Shown here piece after piece: positions 52,471 through 63,277 of a stretch of DNA of 64,000 bases. Position 1 is the stretch's first letter, and every line of letters starts with the position of its first letter. Both the position numbers and the translations under genes were made by a program. The notes beneath the pieces were generated by a model. The model saw only the letters and a list, made by a program, of their open reading frames with translations. It was not told the DNA's origin and searched no databases. This stretch comes from Thalassospira sp. HF15 (GTDB taxonomy: Bacteria > Pseudomonadota > Alphaproteobacteria > Rhodospirillales > Thalassospiraceae): contig NZ_JAAVKI010000002.1 in assembly GCF_011806525.1 (NCBI RefSeq), positions 248,001 through 312,000 of the forward strand, in the 5' to 3' direction.

Positions 52471-54594
52471 TTATTCGGCGTCGCCTGCTTCGAGGTCAGC
52501 ACCGGTTTCCTGGTCAACACGTTTCATCGACAGCTTGATTTTGCCGCGATCATCGAAACCGATGACCTTGACCTTAACCTGGTCGCCTTCTTTCACGATG
52601 TCCGAAACCTGTTTGACACGCTCAGGTGCCAGTTCGGAAATGTGAACAAGACCGTCACGCGCACCGAAGAAGTTTACGAATGCGCCGAAATCGACAGCCT
52701 TAACGACCTTACCGTCATAGATATGATTCAATTCAGGTTCTGCAACGATGGATTTGATCCAATCCACAGCCTGCTTGCCTTTGGCACCGTCGGTATGTGC
52801 GACGGTGATCGAACCATCATCTTCGATATCGACTTTTGCACCGGTTTCTTCGCAGATTTCGCGAATGACCTTGCCGCCCGAACCGATGACATCACGAATT
52901 TTGTCTTTCGGGATCGAGAACTGGGTGATGGTCGGTGCGTTGCCCGAAACTTCACCACGTGCTTCCGGCAGCGCCTTGGACATTTCGCCAAGGATATGCA
53001 GGCGGCCATCACGTGCCTGTTTCAGGGCAATCTGCATGATGTCTGCGGTCACCGAGGTGATCTTGATGTCCATCTGCAGCGAGGTGATGCCGTTTTCGGT
53101 ACCAGCAACCTTGAAGTCCATGTCACCAAGGTGATCTTCGTCACCCATGATGTCAGACAGAACCGCAAAGTCGTCGGCTTCCTTGATCAGGCCCATGGCG
53201 ATACCCGCAACCGGGCGTGCCAGCGGAACACCGGCATCCATCATAGCAAGCGAGCTTGCGCAAACGGTTGCCATCGAGGACGAACCGTTCGATTCGGTCA
53301 CTTCCGAAACAATACGGGTGGTGTACGGGAAGGCATCCTTGCCCGGCATCAACGGATGCAGAGCGCGCCATGCCAGTTTACCGTGACCGATTTCACGACG
53401 TCCCGGCGAGCCCATGCGGCCAGCTTCACCAACCGAGTAAGGCGGGAAGTTGTAATGCAGCATGAAGCTTTCACGGTATTCACCGTCAAGCGCATCGACG
53501 ATCTGCTCGTCCTGGCCGGTACCAAGGGTAACAACTGCCAGCGCCTGGGTTTCACCGCGGGTAAAGATCGAGGAACCGTGCGAACGCGGCAGAACCGAGA
53601 CTTCGCCCATGATCGGACGAACGTCAGCGCCGGTACGGCCATCAATACGCTTGCCGGTTTTCAGGATCGCACCGCGAACGATGTCTTTTTCCAGATCCTT
53701 GATGATCGAGGAAACCTTGCCTTTGAGTTCATCGGGAACTTCATCACCAAGTTTTTCAACGATTTCAGCTTTCGCAGCCGAAACAGCAGCCGAACGCTCC
53801 TGCTTGACAACATGTGCATAAGCAGCGGTCAGCGCGTCGGTGCCAAGACCAGCGATTTTTTCGACCAGCGCATCATAGCCATCCGGAAGACCGGCAACTT
53901 CACGCGGCTCTTTGGCAGCTTCTTCAGCCAGATCAATGATCAGGTCGAGAACGCCCTGGAACTGGTCGTGACCGAATTTAACTGCACCGAGCATGATGTC
54001 TTCGGAGAGTTCGGAAGCTTCGGATTCAACCATCATCACGCCGTCGCGGGTACCGGCAACAACAAGATCAAGGTCGCTTTCCTTGACCGCTTCGGTCGAC
54101 GGGTTCAGCAGGTATTCACCATCTTTGTAACCAACGCGCGCTGCACCGATCGGGCCAAGGAACGGCAGACCGGAAATGGTCAGCGCCGCCGAGGTACCAA
54201 TCATCGCAACCACGTCCGGATCGTTTTCCATGTCGTGCGACAGAACGGTACAAACGATCTGGGTGTCATTGCGGTATTGCGGATGGAACAGCGGGCGGAT
54301 CGGACGGTCGATCAGACGTGAAACAAGGGTTTCTTTTTCAGACGGACGGCCTTCGCGCTTGAAGAAACCACCCGGGATTTTGCCAGCGGCAAATGCTTTT
54401 TCCTGGTAGTTAACCGTCAGCGGGAAAAAGTCGACATCCGGGCGCGGCTGTTTGGCGCCAACAGCAGTACACAGGACAACGGTTTCACCGTAGGTGACCT
54501 TGACGGCACCATCTGCCTGGCGGGCAATTTTACCGGTTTCGAGAACCAGCTTGGCATTGCCCCACTGCATTTCCTTACGGACGACATTAAACAT
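52471..54594 (-). CDS. pnp: Polyribonucleotide nucleotidyltransferase (PNPase)
   Basis: PNPase degrades RNA 3' to 5' with phosphate. The 707-residue protein has two RNase PH domains (first: [18 protein letters not shown]; second: [22 protein letters not shown], and [16 protein letters not shown]), a KH domain ([21 protein letters not shown]) and a C-terminal S1 domain ([30 protein letters not shown]). Length is typical. A 12-bp inverted repeat lies in its leader. It follows rpsO by 210 nt. Confidence 0.98.
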   Translation of the reverse strand: MFNVVRKEMQWGNAKLVLETGKIARQADGAVKVTYGETVVLCTAVGAKQPRPDVDFFPLTVNYQEKAFAAGKIPGGFFKREGRPSEKETLVSRLIDRPIRPLFHPQYRNDTQIVCTVLSHDMENDPDVVAMIGTSAALTISGLPFLGPIGAARVGYKDGEYLLNPSTEAVKESDLDLVVAGTRDGVMMVESEASELSEDIMLGAVKFGHDQFQGVLDLIIDLAEEAAKEPREVAGLPDGYDALVEKIAGLGTDALTAAYAHVVKQERSAAVSAAKAEIVEKLGDEVPDELKGKVSSIIKDLEKDIVRGAILKTGKRIDGRTGADVRPIMGEVSVLPRSHGSSIFTRGETQALAVVTLGTGQDEQIVDALDGEYRESFMLHYNFPPYSVGEAGRMGSPGRREIGHGKLAWRALHPLMPGKDAFPYTTRIVSEVTESNGSSSMATVCASSLAMMDAGVPLARPVAGIAMGLIKEADDFAVLSDIMGDEDHLGDMDFKVAGTENGITSLQMDIKITSVTADIMQIALKQARDGRLHILGEMSKALPEARGEVSGNAPTITQFSIPKDKIRDVIGSGGKVIREICEETGAKVDIEDDGSITVAHTDGAKGKQAVDWIKSIVAEPELNHIYDGKVVKAVDFGAFVNFFGARDGLVHISELAPERVKQVSDIVKEGDQVKVKVIGFDDRGKIKLSMKRVDQETGADLEAGDAE

Positions 54595-54654
54595 TATTTT
54601 CTCTTCCTCTTACAAACCTCTGGCGGACCCGAAAGTGTACACGAGTTCCGAACA

Positions 54655-54694
54655 CATTACTCATGAGGCTTGCATGACAGCGTCATGAGTAATG
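54655..54694 (-). promoter_or_regulatory. Hairpin in the pnp leader
   Basis: CATTACTCATGA and TCATGAGTAATG form a perfect 12-bp stem around a 16-nt loop, 61 bases upstream of the pnp ATG. In E. coli a stem in the pnp leader is cut by RNase III and used for autoregulation; this hairpin is in the equivalent place. Confidence 0.65.
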
Positions 54695-54761
54695 GGTCCG
54701 GCGTAAGCATTGGGTCGGCCCATCCGACCCTGCTTCTCGTGTTCCGATCCACCGGAACAAT

Positions 54762-54795
54762 AAAAAAAACGACGGCGGAGGTCACCCTCCGCCGC
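54762..54795 (-). terminator. Rho-independent terminator after rpsO
   Basis: On the minus strand CGGCGGAGG pairs with CCTCCGCCG around GTGA and runs into TCGTTTTTTTT. It would end or reduce the rpsO transcript before pnp. Confidence 0.8.
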
Positions 54796-54804
54796 AGTTC
54801 GATA

Positions 54805-55074
54805 TCAGCGGCGAATACCGAGGCGTTCGATAACGCTCTCGTAACGCGACTGGTCTTTGCGCTGCAGGTACTTCAGCAGGCGGCGACGCTGACCGACCAT
54901 CATCAGAAGACCACGACGGCTATGGAAGTCGTGGTTATGTTCTTTCATGTGCTCGGTAAGGTTCTTGATCCGTTCGGTCAGGATAGCAACCTGGACTTCG
55001 GGGGAACCGGTGTCACCGTCTTTCTGAGCGTATTCCTTGATCAGCTCAGCTTTGCGTTCAGCAGTAATCGACAT
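54805..55074 (-). CDS. rpsO: Ribosomal protein S15
   Basis: The 89-residue protein starts [36 protein letters not shown] and has the S15 signature [22 protein letters not shown]. It binds 16S rRNA in the platform of the small subunit. It begins 17 nt after truB, with AAAGGA before the ATG, so it is probably read through from the rimP-truB transcript. Confidence 0.99.
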   Translation of the reverse strand: MSITAERKAELIKEYAQKDGDTGSPEVQVAILTERIKNLTEHMKEHNHDFHSRRGLLMMVGQRRRLLKYLQRKDQSRYESVIERLGIRR

Positions 55075-55091
55075 CAGGCATCCTTTCGCCT

Positions 55092-56018
55092 TTAGAGATT
55101 AAAAACACGCACAGGTCGAATTTCGCCACCATTGATCTCAGCCAACGCTACCGCGCGGTCATCGAGCATGGCACAGACGATTTCGTCCTGCACGACTGGG
55201 TTTTCAAGGGCATTGCGCTTTGCCACCGGCAAAAGCCCGACAGGCTGGCCAGAGGAAAGGCGTTGCGCCTCGACTTCGGTCAGGGCCAGCGCCGGGATGT
55301 CGTCCAGCGCGGTCTCAACCGGAAGCAGTTTCTTCATCACCTCTTCGGGGTCCATATCCAGCAGATCCTGCAGGGGAATGGCGTTCCCTTCCGAAAATGG
55401 CCCCGCCGATGTCCGGCGCAGCGCGGCGATATAGCCGACAGTGCCAAGGCGCAGCGCGATATCGCGCGCCAAAGATCGCATATACGCACCTTTGCCCGAC
55501 ACAACGTCGAGCACGGCGTGATCGCGATCTGGCATGTCGACCAGTCGAAGATCCTTGATCAGAATCGGACGTGGCTGCAACACCACATCTTCATCGCGGC
55601 GCGCAAGATCATAGGCACGCTTGCCATTGACCTTGATCGCCGAAAACTTTGGCGGCACTTGCTGGATTTCACCGATGAATTCACCCAGCACGGCCTTTAT
55701 ATCGTCTTCAGTCGGACGATGCTCAGAGGTTTCAATCACCTCGCCTTCGGCATCATCCGTACTGCGCGCTTCGCCGAATTTCAACGTTACGCGATAACTC
55801 TTGCTGCCATCCATGACATAGGCAACCGTTTTGGTTGCTTCGCCAAAGGCAATCGGCAGAACACCAGACGCCAGCGGGTCAAGCGTCCCGCCATGTCCGG
55901 CCTTGTTGGCATCCAGCAAACGACGCACCTGATTGACCACAGTCGATGACGTGATCTCCAGGGGCTTGTCGACCGCCAGCCAGCCATTAATGCTTTTACC
56001 GCGACGGCGACGCGCCAT
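55092..56018 (-). CDS. truB: tRNA pseudouridine-55 synthase TruB
   Basis: TruB makes pseudouridine 55 in the T loop of tRNAs. The 308-residue protein has the motif [15 protein letters not shown] with catalytic Asp47, [15 protein letters not shown] and the [13 protein letters not shown] segment. The C-terminal part is a PUA-like domain. Its start overlaps the rbfA stop. Confidence 0.97.
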   Translation of the reverse strand: MARRRRGKSINGWLAVDKPLEITSSTVVNQVRRLLDANKAGHGGTLDPLASGVLPIAFGEATKTVAYVMDGSKSYRVTLKFGEARSTDDAEGEVIETSEHRPTEDDIKAVLGEFIGEIQQVPPKFSAIKVNGKRAYDLARRDEDVVLQPRPILIKDLRLVDMPDRDHAVLDVVSGKGAYMRSLARDIALRLGTVGYIAALRRTSAGPFSEGNAIPLQDLLDMDPEEVMKKLLPVETALDDIPALALTEVEAQRLSSGQPVGLLPVAKRNALENPVVQDEIVCAMLDDRAVALAEINGGEIRPVRVFNL

Positions 56019-56437
56019 CAGTCGTCCTCATCTTCCGGGTCACCCGACCGGTCATCCACAAGATCCTGCGCGACATGCGGGTCGCGAAGGAGGGCACCCA
56101 TATGGTCAGCGACATCAAAACTCTTGTCTTCGACAAATCGCAATGCAGGCACGTATTTCATATGAACCGTGTGGGCCACATGATTGCGCAGGTGTCCTTT
56201 CTGACGCATCAACGCCTTCATCGACGTTTCCGCTTCCCCGCCGCCAAGCGGGGTGAAGGATACCATTGCATTGCGCATATCCGGGGAAAGATTGACACCC
56301 GTGATGGTTACCGGGCGCCGGGTCAGTTCCGGATCGTAAATGTCTCCGCGCTCCAATGCCTGCGACAGCGCATGACGGATTTCTTCCGCCACACGGAGCT
56401 GTCGCTGACTTGGTGCTTTCGCCGGTTGCTTCGCCAT
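56018..56437 (-). CDS. rbfA: Ribosome-binding factor A
   Basis: RbfA helps the maturation of the 16S rRNA 5' end in the small subunit. The 139-residue protein has the single KH-like fold with QLRVAEEIRHALSQAL, VTITGVNLSPDMRNAMVSFTPLG and LRNHVAHTVHMKYVPALRFVED. The last 20 residues are acidic. It follows infB by 17 nt. Confidence 0.97.
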   Translation of the reverse strand: MAKQPAKAPSQRQLRVAEEIRHALSQALERGDIYDPELTRRPVTITGVNLSPDMRNAMVSFTPLGGGEAETSMKALMRQKGHLRNHVAHTVHMKYVPALRFVEDKSFDVADHMGALLRDPHVAQDLVDDRSGDPEDEDD

Positions 56438-56454
56438 TTCAGTTCCTCACCGTC

Positions 56455-59127
56455 TTACAGTTCGACGGCAATTTCCTCGTTCTCGAAGCACTCGATGACA
56501 TCACCAGCCTGGATATCGTTGTATTTGGCAAACGACATACCGCACTCATACCCCTCGCGGACTTCCTTGACTTCGTCCTTGAAGCGACGGAGCGTCGAAA
56601 GTTCGCCAGAGTGAATAACGACGTCGTCGCGCAGCAGGCGTACACCGGCACCCCGTTTGACGATACCCTCGGTGACCATGCAACCGGCAATCTTGTTGCC
56701 AGAGATGGTGAAGATGTCGCGGATTTCTGCGTAACCCAGGAATTTCTCGCGAACTTCCGGGGAAAGCATACCCGACAGCATCTTTTTGATGTCATCAGCA
56801 ACATCGTAGATGATCGAATAGTAACGAATATCAACGTTGTCACGGCGCGACTGTTCACGGGCCTGCTGGTTGGCACGCACGTTAAAGCCGATGATCAGGG
56901 CATTCGATGCCCGCGCCAGCGTCACGTCGGATTCATTGATACCACCCACGCCACTATGCAGAACGCGGACCGAGACTTCCTCGTTACCAAGCTTCTGCAA
57001 GGTGCCGATAAGGGCTTCGACAGAACCCTGCACGTCGCCCTTGATGACGATCGGGAGTTCTTTGACTTCACCGCTCTGCGAGAACATGTTCTCGAGCGCG
57101 GATTTCTTCATCGCAGCTGCCTGGGTTTCACGAATACGGCGCTGACGGAAGTCGGAAACTTCTCGCGCCTTGGCTTCGTTTTCAACAACCACGAAGTCAT
57201 CACCGGCAGACGGAACACCGTTCAAACCAGTCACCTCGACCGGCATACCCGGGATGGCTTCGGCAACGCGGTTGCCGTGATCATCGATCAGGGCACGGAC
57301 ACGACCCCATTCCGGGCCGGTGACAAAAATATCACCAGTGCGCAGCGTGCCGCGCTGAACCAGAACGGTTGCGACCGGACCGCGGCCTTTTTCCATGCGG
57401 GCTTCGACAACAACACCATCAGCAACACGTTCCGGGTTGGCTTTAAGATCAAGCACCTCGGACTGCAGCAGGATGGCTTCTTCCAGTTCGGTCAGGCCGA
57501 GACGCTGTTTGGCGGAAACTTCAACCGCCTGAACGTCACCGCCCATCTCTTCGACCACAACTTCATGCTGAAGCAGTTCGGTTTTCACCTTGTTGGCATT
57601 CGCGCCCGGCTTGTCGATCTTGTTGATCGCAATGATCATCGGAACGTCGGCAGCCTTGGCGTGGTTGATTGCCTCGATGGTTTGCGGCATGACCGAGTCA
57701 TCGGCTGCAACAACCAGAACCACGATATCGGTAACCTGTGCACCGCGCGAACGCATTTCGGTAAATGCGGCGTGGCCCGGGGTATCGATAAAGGTGATTT
57801 TCGAACCTGTTGCCATGGTGACCTGATAGGCACCGATATGCTGGGTAATACCACCAGCTTCGCCGCCAGCCACGTCGGTAGAACGCAGGGCATCAAGCAA
57901 CGAGGTTTTACCATGGTCAACGTGGCCCATGACGGTCACAACCGGCGGACGACCAACCAGCTGTGCTTCATTGTCATCGGCACTGACCAGTGCTTCTTCA
58001 ACGTCGGCGTCGGAAACACGGCGCATATTGTGACCAAATTCTTCGACCACAAGCTGTGCGGTGTCAGGATCAAGGCTCTGGTTGATGGTCGCCATAACGC
58101 CCATGCTCATCAGGGTCTTGATAACGTCTGCCGCACGTTCAGCCATACGGTTGGCGAGTTCCTGGACAGTAATAACGTCCGGGATAACCACATCACGCAC
58201 GACTTTTTCCTTTGGTTTCTGCGGGCCTTGGGCGCGCGCTTTTGCTTTGGCCTGCTGGCGCTTGATCGATGCCATGGAACGACGGCGACCACCTTCGTCA
58301 CCGCTCATTGCATTATTGATCGAAAGCTTGCCACGACGACGGCCATCGTCGCCCTTGCCGCGCGCTGCACGGCCGGCCTCTTCTTCGGCGCGCTTGCGCG
58401 CGGCCACACGAGCGTTTTCCTCGTCAATTTCCTTGCGGCTTTTGGACTTGGCGTCAGCCGGGGCAGCACGACGACGTTCCTCGGGGACCAGCGGCTCTGC
58501 CGGTTCACCCTGCATGACGTTTTCTTCTGCCTTCGGTTTTCCAGCCGGTTTCGGCTTGGAGGTCTTGCCCTTGGCGGTCGACGCTGCAAGCTGCTGTTCG
58601 ACCTCTTCTACAGACGGGGAGTCGCCTTTGGACGCAGCCGGTGCTTCATCCTGTTTGGCTTCTTCAGCCGCCTTGGATTTTGCCTCTTCTGCCTTGCGGG
58701 CGTCTTCCTCAGCCTTGCGTGCAGCTTCTTCACGCGCACGAACTTCGGCGTCCGCTTCTTCCTGCTTGCGGCGCTCTTCAGCAGCCTTCAAAGCAGCCAT
58801 ACGGGCAGCACGTTCGCTATCGGTCAGGTTACCGTGATCATCAACGGTCTGACGCGATTTCGGCTCTTCAACCGGCTCTTTCTTGACTTCCGGCTCCGAC
58901 TTTTCTGCTGCCGGTGCCTGCTCTTCAACGAGATCCTTCTTCACTTCACGGAAGCGACCGGATTCGTTCTTTTCGAATGTACGCTTCTTGCGCACTTCGA
59001 CGGTCACAGATTTTGACCGTCCATGCGAGAAGTTCTGGCGAACCTGCCCGGCCTCGATCGTCTTGCTCAATTCAAGCTTCGATCTGTTGAGGCTCAGCGG
59101 TTTCTTCTCCTGTTCGCGATCACTCAT
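56455..59127 (-). CDS. infB: Translation initiation factor IF-2
   Basis: IF-2 brings initiator tRNA to the ribosome and hydrolyses GTP. The 890-residue protein has a long charged, Ala/Glu/Lys-rich N-terminal region with coiled-coil-like repeats (about residues 60-300), then the G domain with [14 protein letters not shown] (about 397-410), DTPGHAAF and NKIDKP, and C-terminal domains ending in [16 protein letters not shown]. The ATG at 59127 was preferred to one 39 bases upstream because family members start MSD. Confidence 0.97.
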   Translation of the reverse strand: MSDREQEKKPLSLNRSKLELSKTIEAGQVRQNFSHGRSKSVTVEVRKKRTFEKNESGRFREVKKDLVEEQAPAAEKSEPEVKKEPVEEPKSRQTVDDHGNLTDSERAARMAALKAAEERRKQEEADAEVRAREEAARKAEEDARKAEEAKSKAAEEAKQDEAPAASKGDSPSVEEVEQQLAASTAKGKTSKPKPAGKPKAEENVMQGEPAEPLVPEERRRAAPADAKSKSRKEIDEENARVAARKRAEEEAGRAARGKGDDGRRRGKLSINNAMSGDEGGRRRSMASIKRQQAKAKARAQGPQKPKEKVVRDVVIPDVITVQELANRMAERAADVIKTLMSMGVMATINQSLDPDTAQLVVEEFGHNMRRVSDADVEEALVSADDNEAQLVGRPPVVTVMGHVDHGKTSLLDALRSTDVAGGEAGGITQHIGAYQVTMATGSKITFIDTPGHAAFTEMRSRGAQVTDIVVLVVAADDSVMPQTIEAINHAKAADVPMIIAINKIDKPGANANKVKTELLQHEVVVEEMGGDVQAVEVSAKQRLGLTELEEAILLQSEVLDLKANPERVADGVVVEARMEKGRGPVATVLVQRGTLRTGDIFVTGPEWGRVRALIDDHGNRVAEAIPGMPVEVTGLNGVPSAGDDFVVVENEAKAREVSDFRQRRIRETQAAAMKKSALENMFSQSGEVKELPIVIKGDVQGSVEALIGTLQKLGNEEVSVRVLHSGVGGINESDVTLARASNALIIGFNVRANQQAREQSRRDNVDIRYYSIIYDVADDIKKMLSGMLSPEVREKFLGYAEIRDIFTISGNKIAGCMVTEGIVKRGAGVRLLRDDVVIHSGELSTLRRFKDEVKEVREGYECGMSFAKYNDIQAGDVIECFENEEIAVEL

Positions 59128-59207
59128 AATCCGTCCAACTTCCTCATTTCCTGCGGGATCGGGCACATCTGCCGATCCTGTCCTGTCCGTCTGGCGCTGG
59201 TCTGATT

Positions 59208-59798
59208 TCAGACAGCGCGAAATCCTTCAAGCCGCTTGCACGAAAGACCCAACCGCTTGGCAAGGCCTCCTGGCGCAACGGCCACATGTACTGCTTTTTC
59301 GCGACCAAAAGCCGCGCCGATTTCAGCAGCATCCAGAACGGAATAAATCGGCAGATCCCGGGCCTTGGCCTCGATCTTGGATTTTCCGTCTGCGGCACCA
59401 TCGCGTGCCGCCAATATCAAGGCTGCGCCCTCGGCAATCTGGGCACGGGCCTTTTCAAATCCTGCAACAGCCTGTCCGGCACGTCGCGCCAGCGACAACA
59501 GATCGATACATTTGCGCGTCAGCAATTCTTCGATCCGGTCTGCAAGTGCGGTGTCGACCACGACTTTTTGCCGGGCCGCCCGGGCAAAGGCGTTCTTTGC
59601 ACAGGCGGTATTTATCACATCCCGCGACGGGCACAACCATAATCCCCGTCCCGGCAGCCGTTCCTCAAGGTCGGGAACAACCGAACCATCCGGCCCGATT
59701 ACAACCCTGAGAAGATCTTCCTTGTTCCGGACTTCGCCGGTGACAATGCACCGGCGTTCCGGAACCTCGGCTACCTTGCCGCCTTTACGATGCGACAT
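59208..59798 (-). CDS. YlxR (DUF448) and L7Ae-like fusion, RNA-binding protein
   Basis: The 196-residue protein joins a YlxR domain ([25 protein letters not shown] and [12 protein letters not shown]) to a ribosomal L7Ae-like domain ([27 protein letters not shown]). YlxR-type proteins sit between nusA and infB in many bacteria and are thought to bind RNA. The start has GGAGG upstream. It is 18 nt downstream of nusA. Confidence 0.93.
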   Translation of the reverse strand: MSHRKGGKVAEVPERRCIVTGEVRNKEDLLRVVIGPDGSVVPDLEERLPGRGLWLCPSRDVINTACAKNAFARAARQKVVVDTALADRIEELLTRKCIDLLSLARRAGQAVAGFEKARAQIAEGAALILAARDGAADGKSKIEAKARDLPIYSVLDAAEIGAAFGREKAVHVAVAPGGLAKRLGLSCKRLEGFRAV

Positions 59799-59816
59799 GG
59801 CATCCTCCGATCAGGC

Positions 59817-61373
59817 TTAAGCCTCTTCGCCTTCAGCAGTTTCTTCGGTCTCTTCTTCAAGACCATCGAACCAGCCAAGCTTGCGACGGGCTTCCATGAT
59901 CATGTCGTTGGCCTGATCCATGGTCATGGTATCAGCATCCCCGACATATTCGATCAGCTCGTCACTGGCGAGATCAGCAAAGTCTTCAAGGTTTTTGACA
60001 TCGTTTTCGCCAAGGCGAACAACAACAGCCAGCGACAGACCCGGGAATTCTACCAGATCATCGGCAACCTTGAGCTCTTCACGACGCTTCTGAAGACGCT
60101 CTGCCTCTTCGGAAAGGAAGGTACGTGCGCGGTTGCGCAGTTCTTCGGCGATTTCCTCTTCGAAACCTTCGATCTCGGCCAGTTCTGCCAGCGGTACATA
60201 ACCGACTTCCTCGATCGAGGTGAAGCCTTCGGCCACGAGGAGATGGGCGATAACTTCGTCAACATCAAGGGCCTTGATGAACATTTCCGCACGCTTGCGT
60301 GCTTCTTCCTGACGACGTTCGCTTTCGTCTTCCTCGGTCAGAATGTCGATATCCCAACCAGTCAGCTGGGAAGCCAGACGTACGTTCTGACCACGGCGGC
60401 CAATGGCAAGGCTCAGCTGATCGTCCGGAACGACGACTTCGATACGGTTGGTTTCTTCATCAATAACAACCTTGGTGACTTCGGCCGGGGCCAGAGCATT
60501 CACAACAAAGGTCGCCGGATCTTCCGACCACTGAATGATGTCGATTTTTTCACCCTGAAGTTCGGCAACAACGGCCTGAACACGCGAACCGCGCATACCG
60601 ACGCAGGCGCCAACCGGGTCAATCGAGTTGTCCGAAGACAGAACCGAGATTTTCGCGCGCGAACCCGGATCACGGGCAACGGACTTGATTTCGATGATGC
60701 CGTCGTAAATTTCCGGAACTTCCTGGGCAAACAGTTTTGCCATGAAGGTCGGGTGGGTACGCGACAGGAAGATCTGCGGGCCACGCTGTTCACGACGCAC
60801 ATCAAGGATCAGGGCACGCACCCGGTCACCCTGACGAACGGTTTCGCGCGGGATCAGTTCTTCACGGCGCAGAATGGCTTCGGCACGACCGATATCAACA
60901 AGAACGTTGCCAAACTCGACACGTTTGACGACACCGTTGATGACTTCGTCCGCGCGGTCCTTGTATTCCTCGAACTGGCGTTCGCGCTCTGCATCGCGCA
61001 CTTTCTGCACGATGACCTGCTTTGCGGTCTGGGCAGCGATACGGCCAAAATCAATCGGCGGCAGCGGATCAACCAGGAATTCACCAAGATTGATGTTCTC
61101 GTCACGGATACGTGCCTGTTCGAGCGACATCTGGGTGAAATCGTTTTCGATTTCATCGGTGACTTCGATGTAACGGGCGAGTTTGATCTCGCCGGTTTTA
61201 CGGTCGATATGGGCACGAATGTCGTGTTCATGGCCATATCTGGAACGGCCAGCCTTCTGGATGGCCTGTTCCATAGCACCGAGAACCTCGTCACGATCAA
61301 TGCCCTTTTCACGGGCAACGGCATCTGCGACCTGCAAAAGTTCCGGCCGCGGCATTCCCGAAGTTGCTTCCAT
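59817..61373 (-). CDS. nusA: Transcription factor NusA
   Basis: NusA binds RNA polymerase and affects pausing, termination and antitermination. The 518-residue protein has the N-terminal polymerase-binding domain, an S1 domain (about residues 130-200), two KH domains (GACVGMRGSRVQAVVAEL and LAIGRRGQNVRLASQL) and two C-terminal acidic repeats typical of proteobacteria. The ATG at 61373 has GAGG six bases upstream; a TTG two codons earlier is less likely. rimP lies just upstream. Confidence 0.97.
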   Translation of the reverse strand: MEATSGMPRPELLQVADAVAREKGIDRDEVLGAMEQAIQKAGRSRYGHEHDIRAHIDRKTGEIKLARYIEVTDEIENDFTQMSLEQARIRDENINLGEFLVDPLPPIDFGRIAAQTAKQVIVQKVRDAERERQFEEYKDRADEVINGVVKRVEFGNVLVDIGRAEAILRREELIPRETVRQGDRVRALILDVRREQRGPQIFLSRTHPTFMAKLFAQEVPEIYDGIIEIKSVARDPGSRAKISVLSSDNSIDPVGACVGMRGSRVQAVVAELQGEKIDIIQWSEDPATFVVNALAPAEVTKVVIDEETNRIEVVVPDDQLSLAIGRRGQNVRLASQLTGWDIDILTEEDESERRQEEARKRAEMFIKALDVDEVIAHLLVAEGFTSIEEVGYVPLAELAEIEGFEEEIAEELRNRARTFLSEEAERLQKRREELKVADDLVEFPGLSLAVVVRLGENDVKNLEDFADLASDELIEYVGDADTMTMDQANDMIMEARRKLGWFDGLEEETEETAEGEEA

Positions 61374-61382
61374 ATCCAACCT

Positions 61383-61922
61383 CTATTCTGCGTTATCGTC
61401 AGTCCGGCGATCACCGGTGACGTGCGCGATCAATTCATCTGTCAGCACCAATTTCGCTTTTGCGATATCGGCCAACGGCAACAAGACACGTTCGCCATCC
61501 ACAATCAGGGCGACCGCATTATCTTCAATCCCATCCAGCAGACCGCTGAAACGGCGACGGCCATTAACAGCCATCACCAGTTCGACCTTTGCCTCGAATC
61601 CCTTCCACGCGTCAAAATGCGTGGCACGGGTCAGCGGGCGGTCGATACCCGGGGAACTGACTTCAAGGTGATAGGCACCCGAAATCGGATCCTCGACATC
61701 CATAAGGGCGGAAACGGTACGGCTGATCTCGGCGCAATCTTCAACATTGATGCTGCCTTTGGCATCCGGACGATCCGCCATGATCTGCAGGATATTGTGA
61801 TCCTGACCTGTCATCGAAACCCGAACCAGTTCAAAGCCCAGCGCGTTGATTGACGGCTCGATAATCTCAGCGATTTTCGCCATCAACGGGTCTTTCAACT
61901 GTTGTCCAATCAGCTCAGCCAT
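61383..61922 (-). CDS. rimP: Ribosome maturation factor RimP
   Basis: RimP assists small-subunit assembly. The 179-residue protein has EPSINALGFELVRVSMTGQDHNILQIMADR, the SGAYHLEVSSPGIDRPL signature and a C-terminal SH3-like domain (FSGLLDGIEDNAVALIVDGERVLLPL). The ATG at 61922 was chosen because the family starts here; another Met lies 27 bases upstream. It is the first gene of the rimP-nusA-infB group. Confidence 0.97.
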   Translation of the reverse strand: MAELIGQQLKDPLMAKIAEIIEPSINALGFELVRVSMTGQDHNILQIMADRPDAKGSINVEDCAEISRTVSALMDVEDPISGAYHLEVSSPGIDRPLTRATHFDAWKGFEAKVELVMAVNGRRRFSGLLDGIEDNAVALIVDGERVLLPLADIAKAKLVLTDELIAHVTGDRRTDDNAE

Positions 61923-61950
61923 AAAGCGATGCCATACCCCAAAAAGCACA

Positions 61951-61977
61951 AAAGAGCGGGCGCAAGGCCCACTCTTT
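61951..61977 (-). promoter_or_regulatory. Terminator-like hairpin in the rimP leader (candidate attenuator)
   Basis: On the minus strand AAAGAGTGGGCC pairs with GCCCGCTCTTT (one mismatch) around a 4-nt loop and is followed by TGTGCTTTTTGG. It is 28 bases upstream of the rimP ATG and downstream of a good promoter, so most transcripts would have to pass it. Confidence 0.6.
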
Positions 61978-62414
61978 GTCAGAATTTACAAAAAGCTTGG
62001 CGGCTTTATACAGCCGGTTTGCGCAGAAATCAAGTGAGGATACCGGCACACAACGGCATTCAACCCAAGGATTCCGCGCGTATCCGCAAACGGGGTACCA
62101 TCACCAGTCTTCTGCCATGAGCAGGAAACAAATCCGACGAAACCGGGACGCTTGCCGCCAAACCGGCAAACGCCTGCAGTGCCTTGGTTTTCCGCTTCTG
62201 TGACACACCGCACACGATTGCGTTTTCAGCACAGTTCTTTGCCAAACCCCAATGAGCTGCTCTCACACCATATCTTCATCAAACAATAAAGTCGACGCAC
62301 CTGCGATATGCTGGAATCGCAGCACAGCCCTGATCCTGTCTGATCCGGGCGAAAAAGGTCATCAGACCAAGCGACTCCCGACACAGGGACATGACCTGCC
62401 TTCCCAAAAGAGCC
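61978..62414. other. Intergenic region between trmB and rimP
   Basis: Apart from the rimP promoter and leader, I see no supported gene in this 437-base stretch. Short frames here have no recognisable product, and no tRNA or terminator for trmB was found. Confidence 0.5.
62005..62033 (-). promoter_or_regulatory. Promoter of the rimP-nusA-infB operon
   Basis: On the minus strand TTGATT and TATAAA are exactly 17 bases apart. The expected transcription start is near 61998, giving a leader of about 76 nt. Confidence 0.65.
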
Positions 62415-63134
62415 TTACGACTGGCGCGGCTTGCGGTGGAATCGCAGATAAGTGCACTTCTTGCCCTGACGCAGCGCCTTTTGCTCATACCGGGTTTTTA
62501 CCCAATCGCTTGGCGGCGTGCGCCAGTCTTCCGGGCCGTCGGCCAACCATTCAAAATCGGGATGGTTGTGCATATGCTGCAAGGTCCAGGAAATATACTG
62601 CATATCATCGCTGGCAACCCGGAACTCCGCGCCATCTTTCAGAAGGCGGGCAAGCAATGCCAGGTTCTTGGGTCCGATAAAGCGGCGTTCCGCGTGACGT
62701 TTCTTTGGCCACGGATCGGGAAACAGCAAAAAGGCCCGATCAAAACAGGCATCGACGAGCTTATAGAGCAGCGGGCGCGAATCATCGGCAATCACACGCA
62801 CATTGCTCAGATTTCTCTCATCAAGATGGCGCAGCAGGCTACCAACCCCGTCCATAAACGGTTCGGCTCCGATGATCCCGACTTCAGGCTTTGCTTCTGC
62901 CTGACCGGCCAGATGCTCTCCGCCACCAAAGCCGATCTCAAGCCAAAGCTGGTCGGGCTTTGCGCCGAAATAGCTGTTGGGATCGACCCCATCCTGATCC
63001 GGATAGGTGATACCGATTTCAGGCAGCATCGCATCCACAAGGGCCTTGCGAGACTCCTTGAGCGGACGGCTGCCGCGACGGCCATAGAAATTCGGTCGAT
63101 CAGCGGTCGGAATCGGGCGGTCTTTGTTGCGCAT
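62415..63134 (-). CDS. trmB: tRNA (guanine-N7-)-methyltransferase TrmB
   Basis: TrmB methylates G46 in the variable loop of tRNAs. The 239-residue protein has LEIGFGGGEHLAGQA, the SAM site, NVRVIADDSRPLL and LLFPDPWPKKRHAERRFI, the family signature. The start is followed by MRNKDRPIPTADRPNFYGRRGSRPLK, a usual basic leader. It lies downstream of metK after a terminator. Confidence 0.97.
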   Translation of the reverse strand: MRNKDRPIPTADRPNFYGRRGSRPLKESRKALVDAMLPEIGITYPDQDGVDPNSYFGAKPDQLWLEIGFGGGEHLAGQAEAKPEVGIIGAEPFMDGVGSLLRHLDERNLSNVRVIADDSRPLLYKLVDACFDRAFLLFPDPWPKKRHAERRFIGPKNLALLARLLKDGAEFRVASDDMQYISWTLQHMHNHPDFEWLADGPEDWRTPPSDWVKTRYEQKALRQGKKCTYLRFHRKPRQS

Positions 63135-63180
63135 GGTCGTTTCTGTCGATCAGGGTCGGAATTACGGGTCGGGTCGTTTG

Positions 63181-63220
63181 AAAATCAAAACGGGCGGCCC
63201 GAGTTTTCCGGGCCGCCCGC
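63181..63220 (-). terminator. Rho-independent terminator after metK
   Basis: A long GC stem CGGGCGGCCCGG/CTCGGGCCGCCCG on the minus strand is followed by TTTTGATTTT. It separates metK from trmB. Confidence 0.85.
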
Positions 63221-63277
63221 CTCATATCACGTCATGCAATTTTGGCAAATCGCACTTTTTAGCGCACTTTTCGCCAA

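Noticed and set aside
52642-54321. A very long open frame antisense to pnp.
   Set aside because: It lies wholly opposite a certain gene, has no recognisable domain and a composition expected from the complementary frame of a GC-biased gene.
56356-59016. An 886-codon open frame antisense to infB.
   Set aside because: It is the mirror of the biased infB coding sequence; no signal for translation and no family resemblance.
59790-61853. A 687-codon open frame antisense to nusA and rimP.
   Set aside because: Same reason: it covers established genes and shows no domain of its own.
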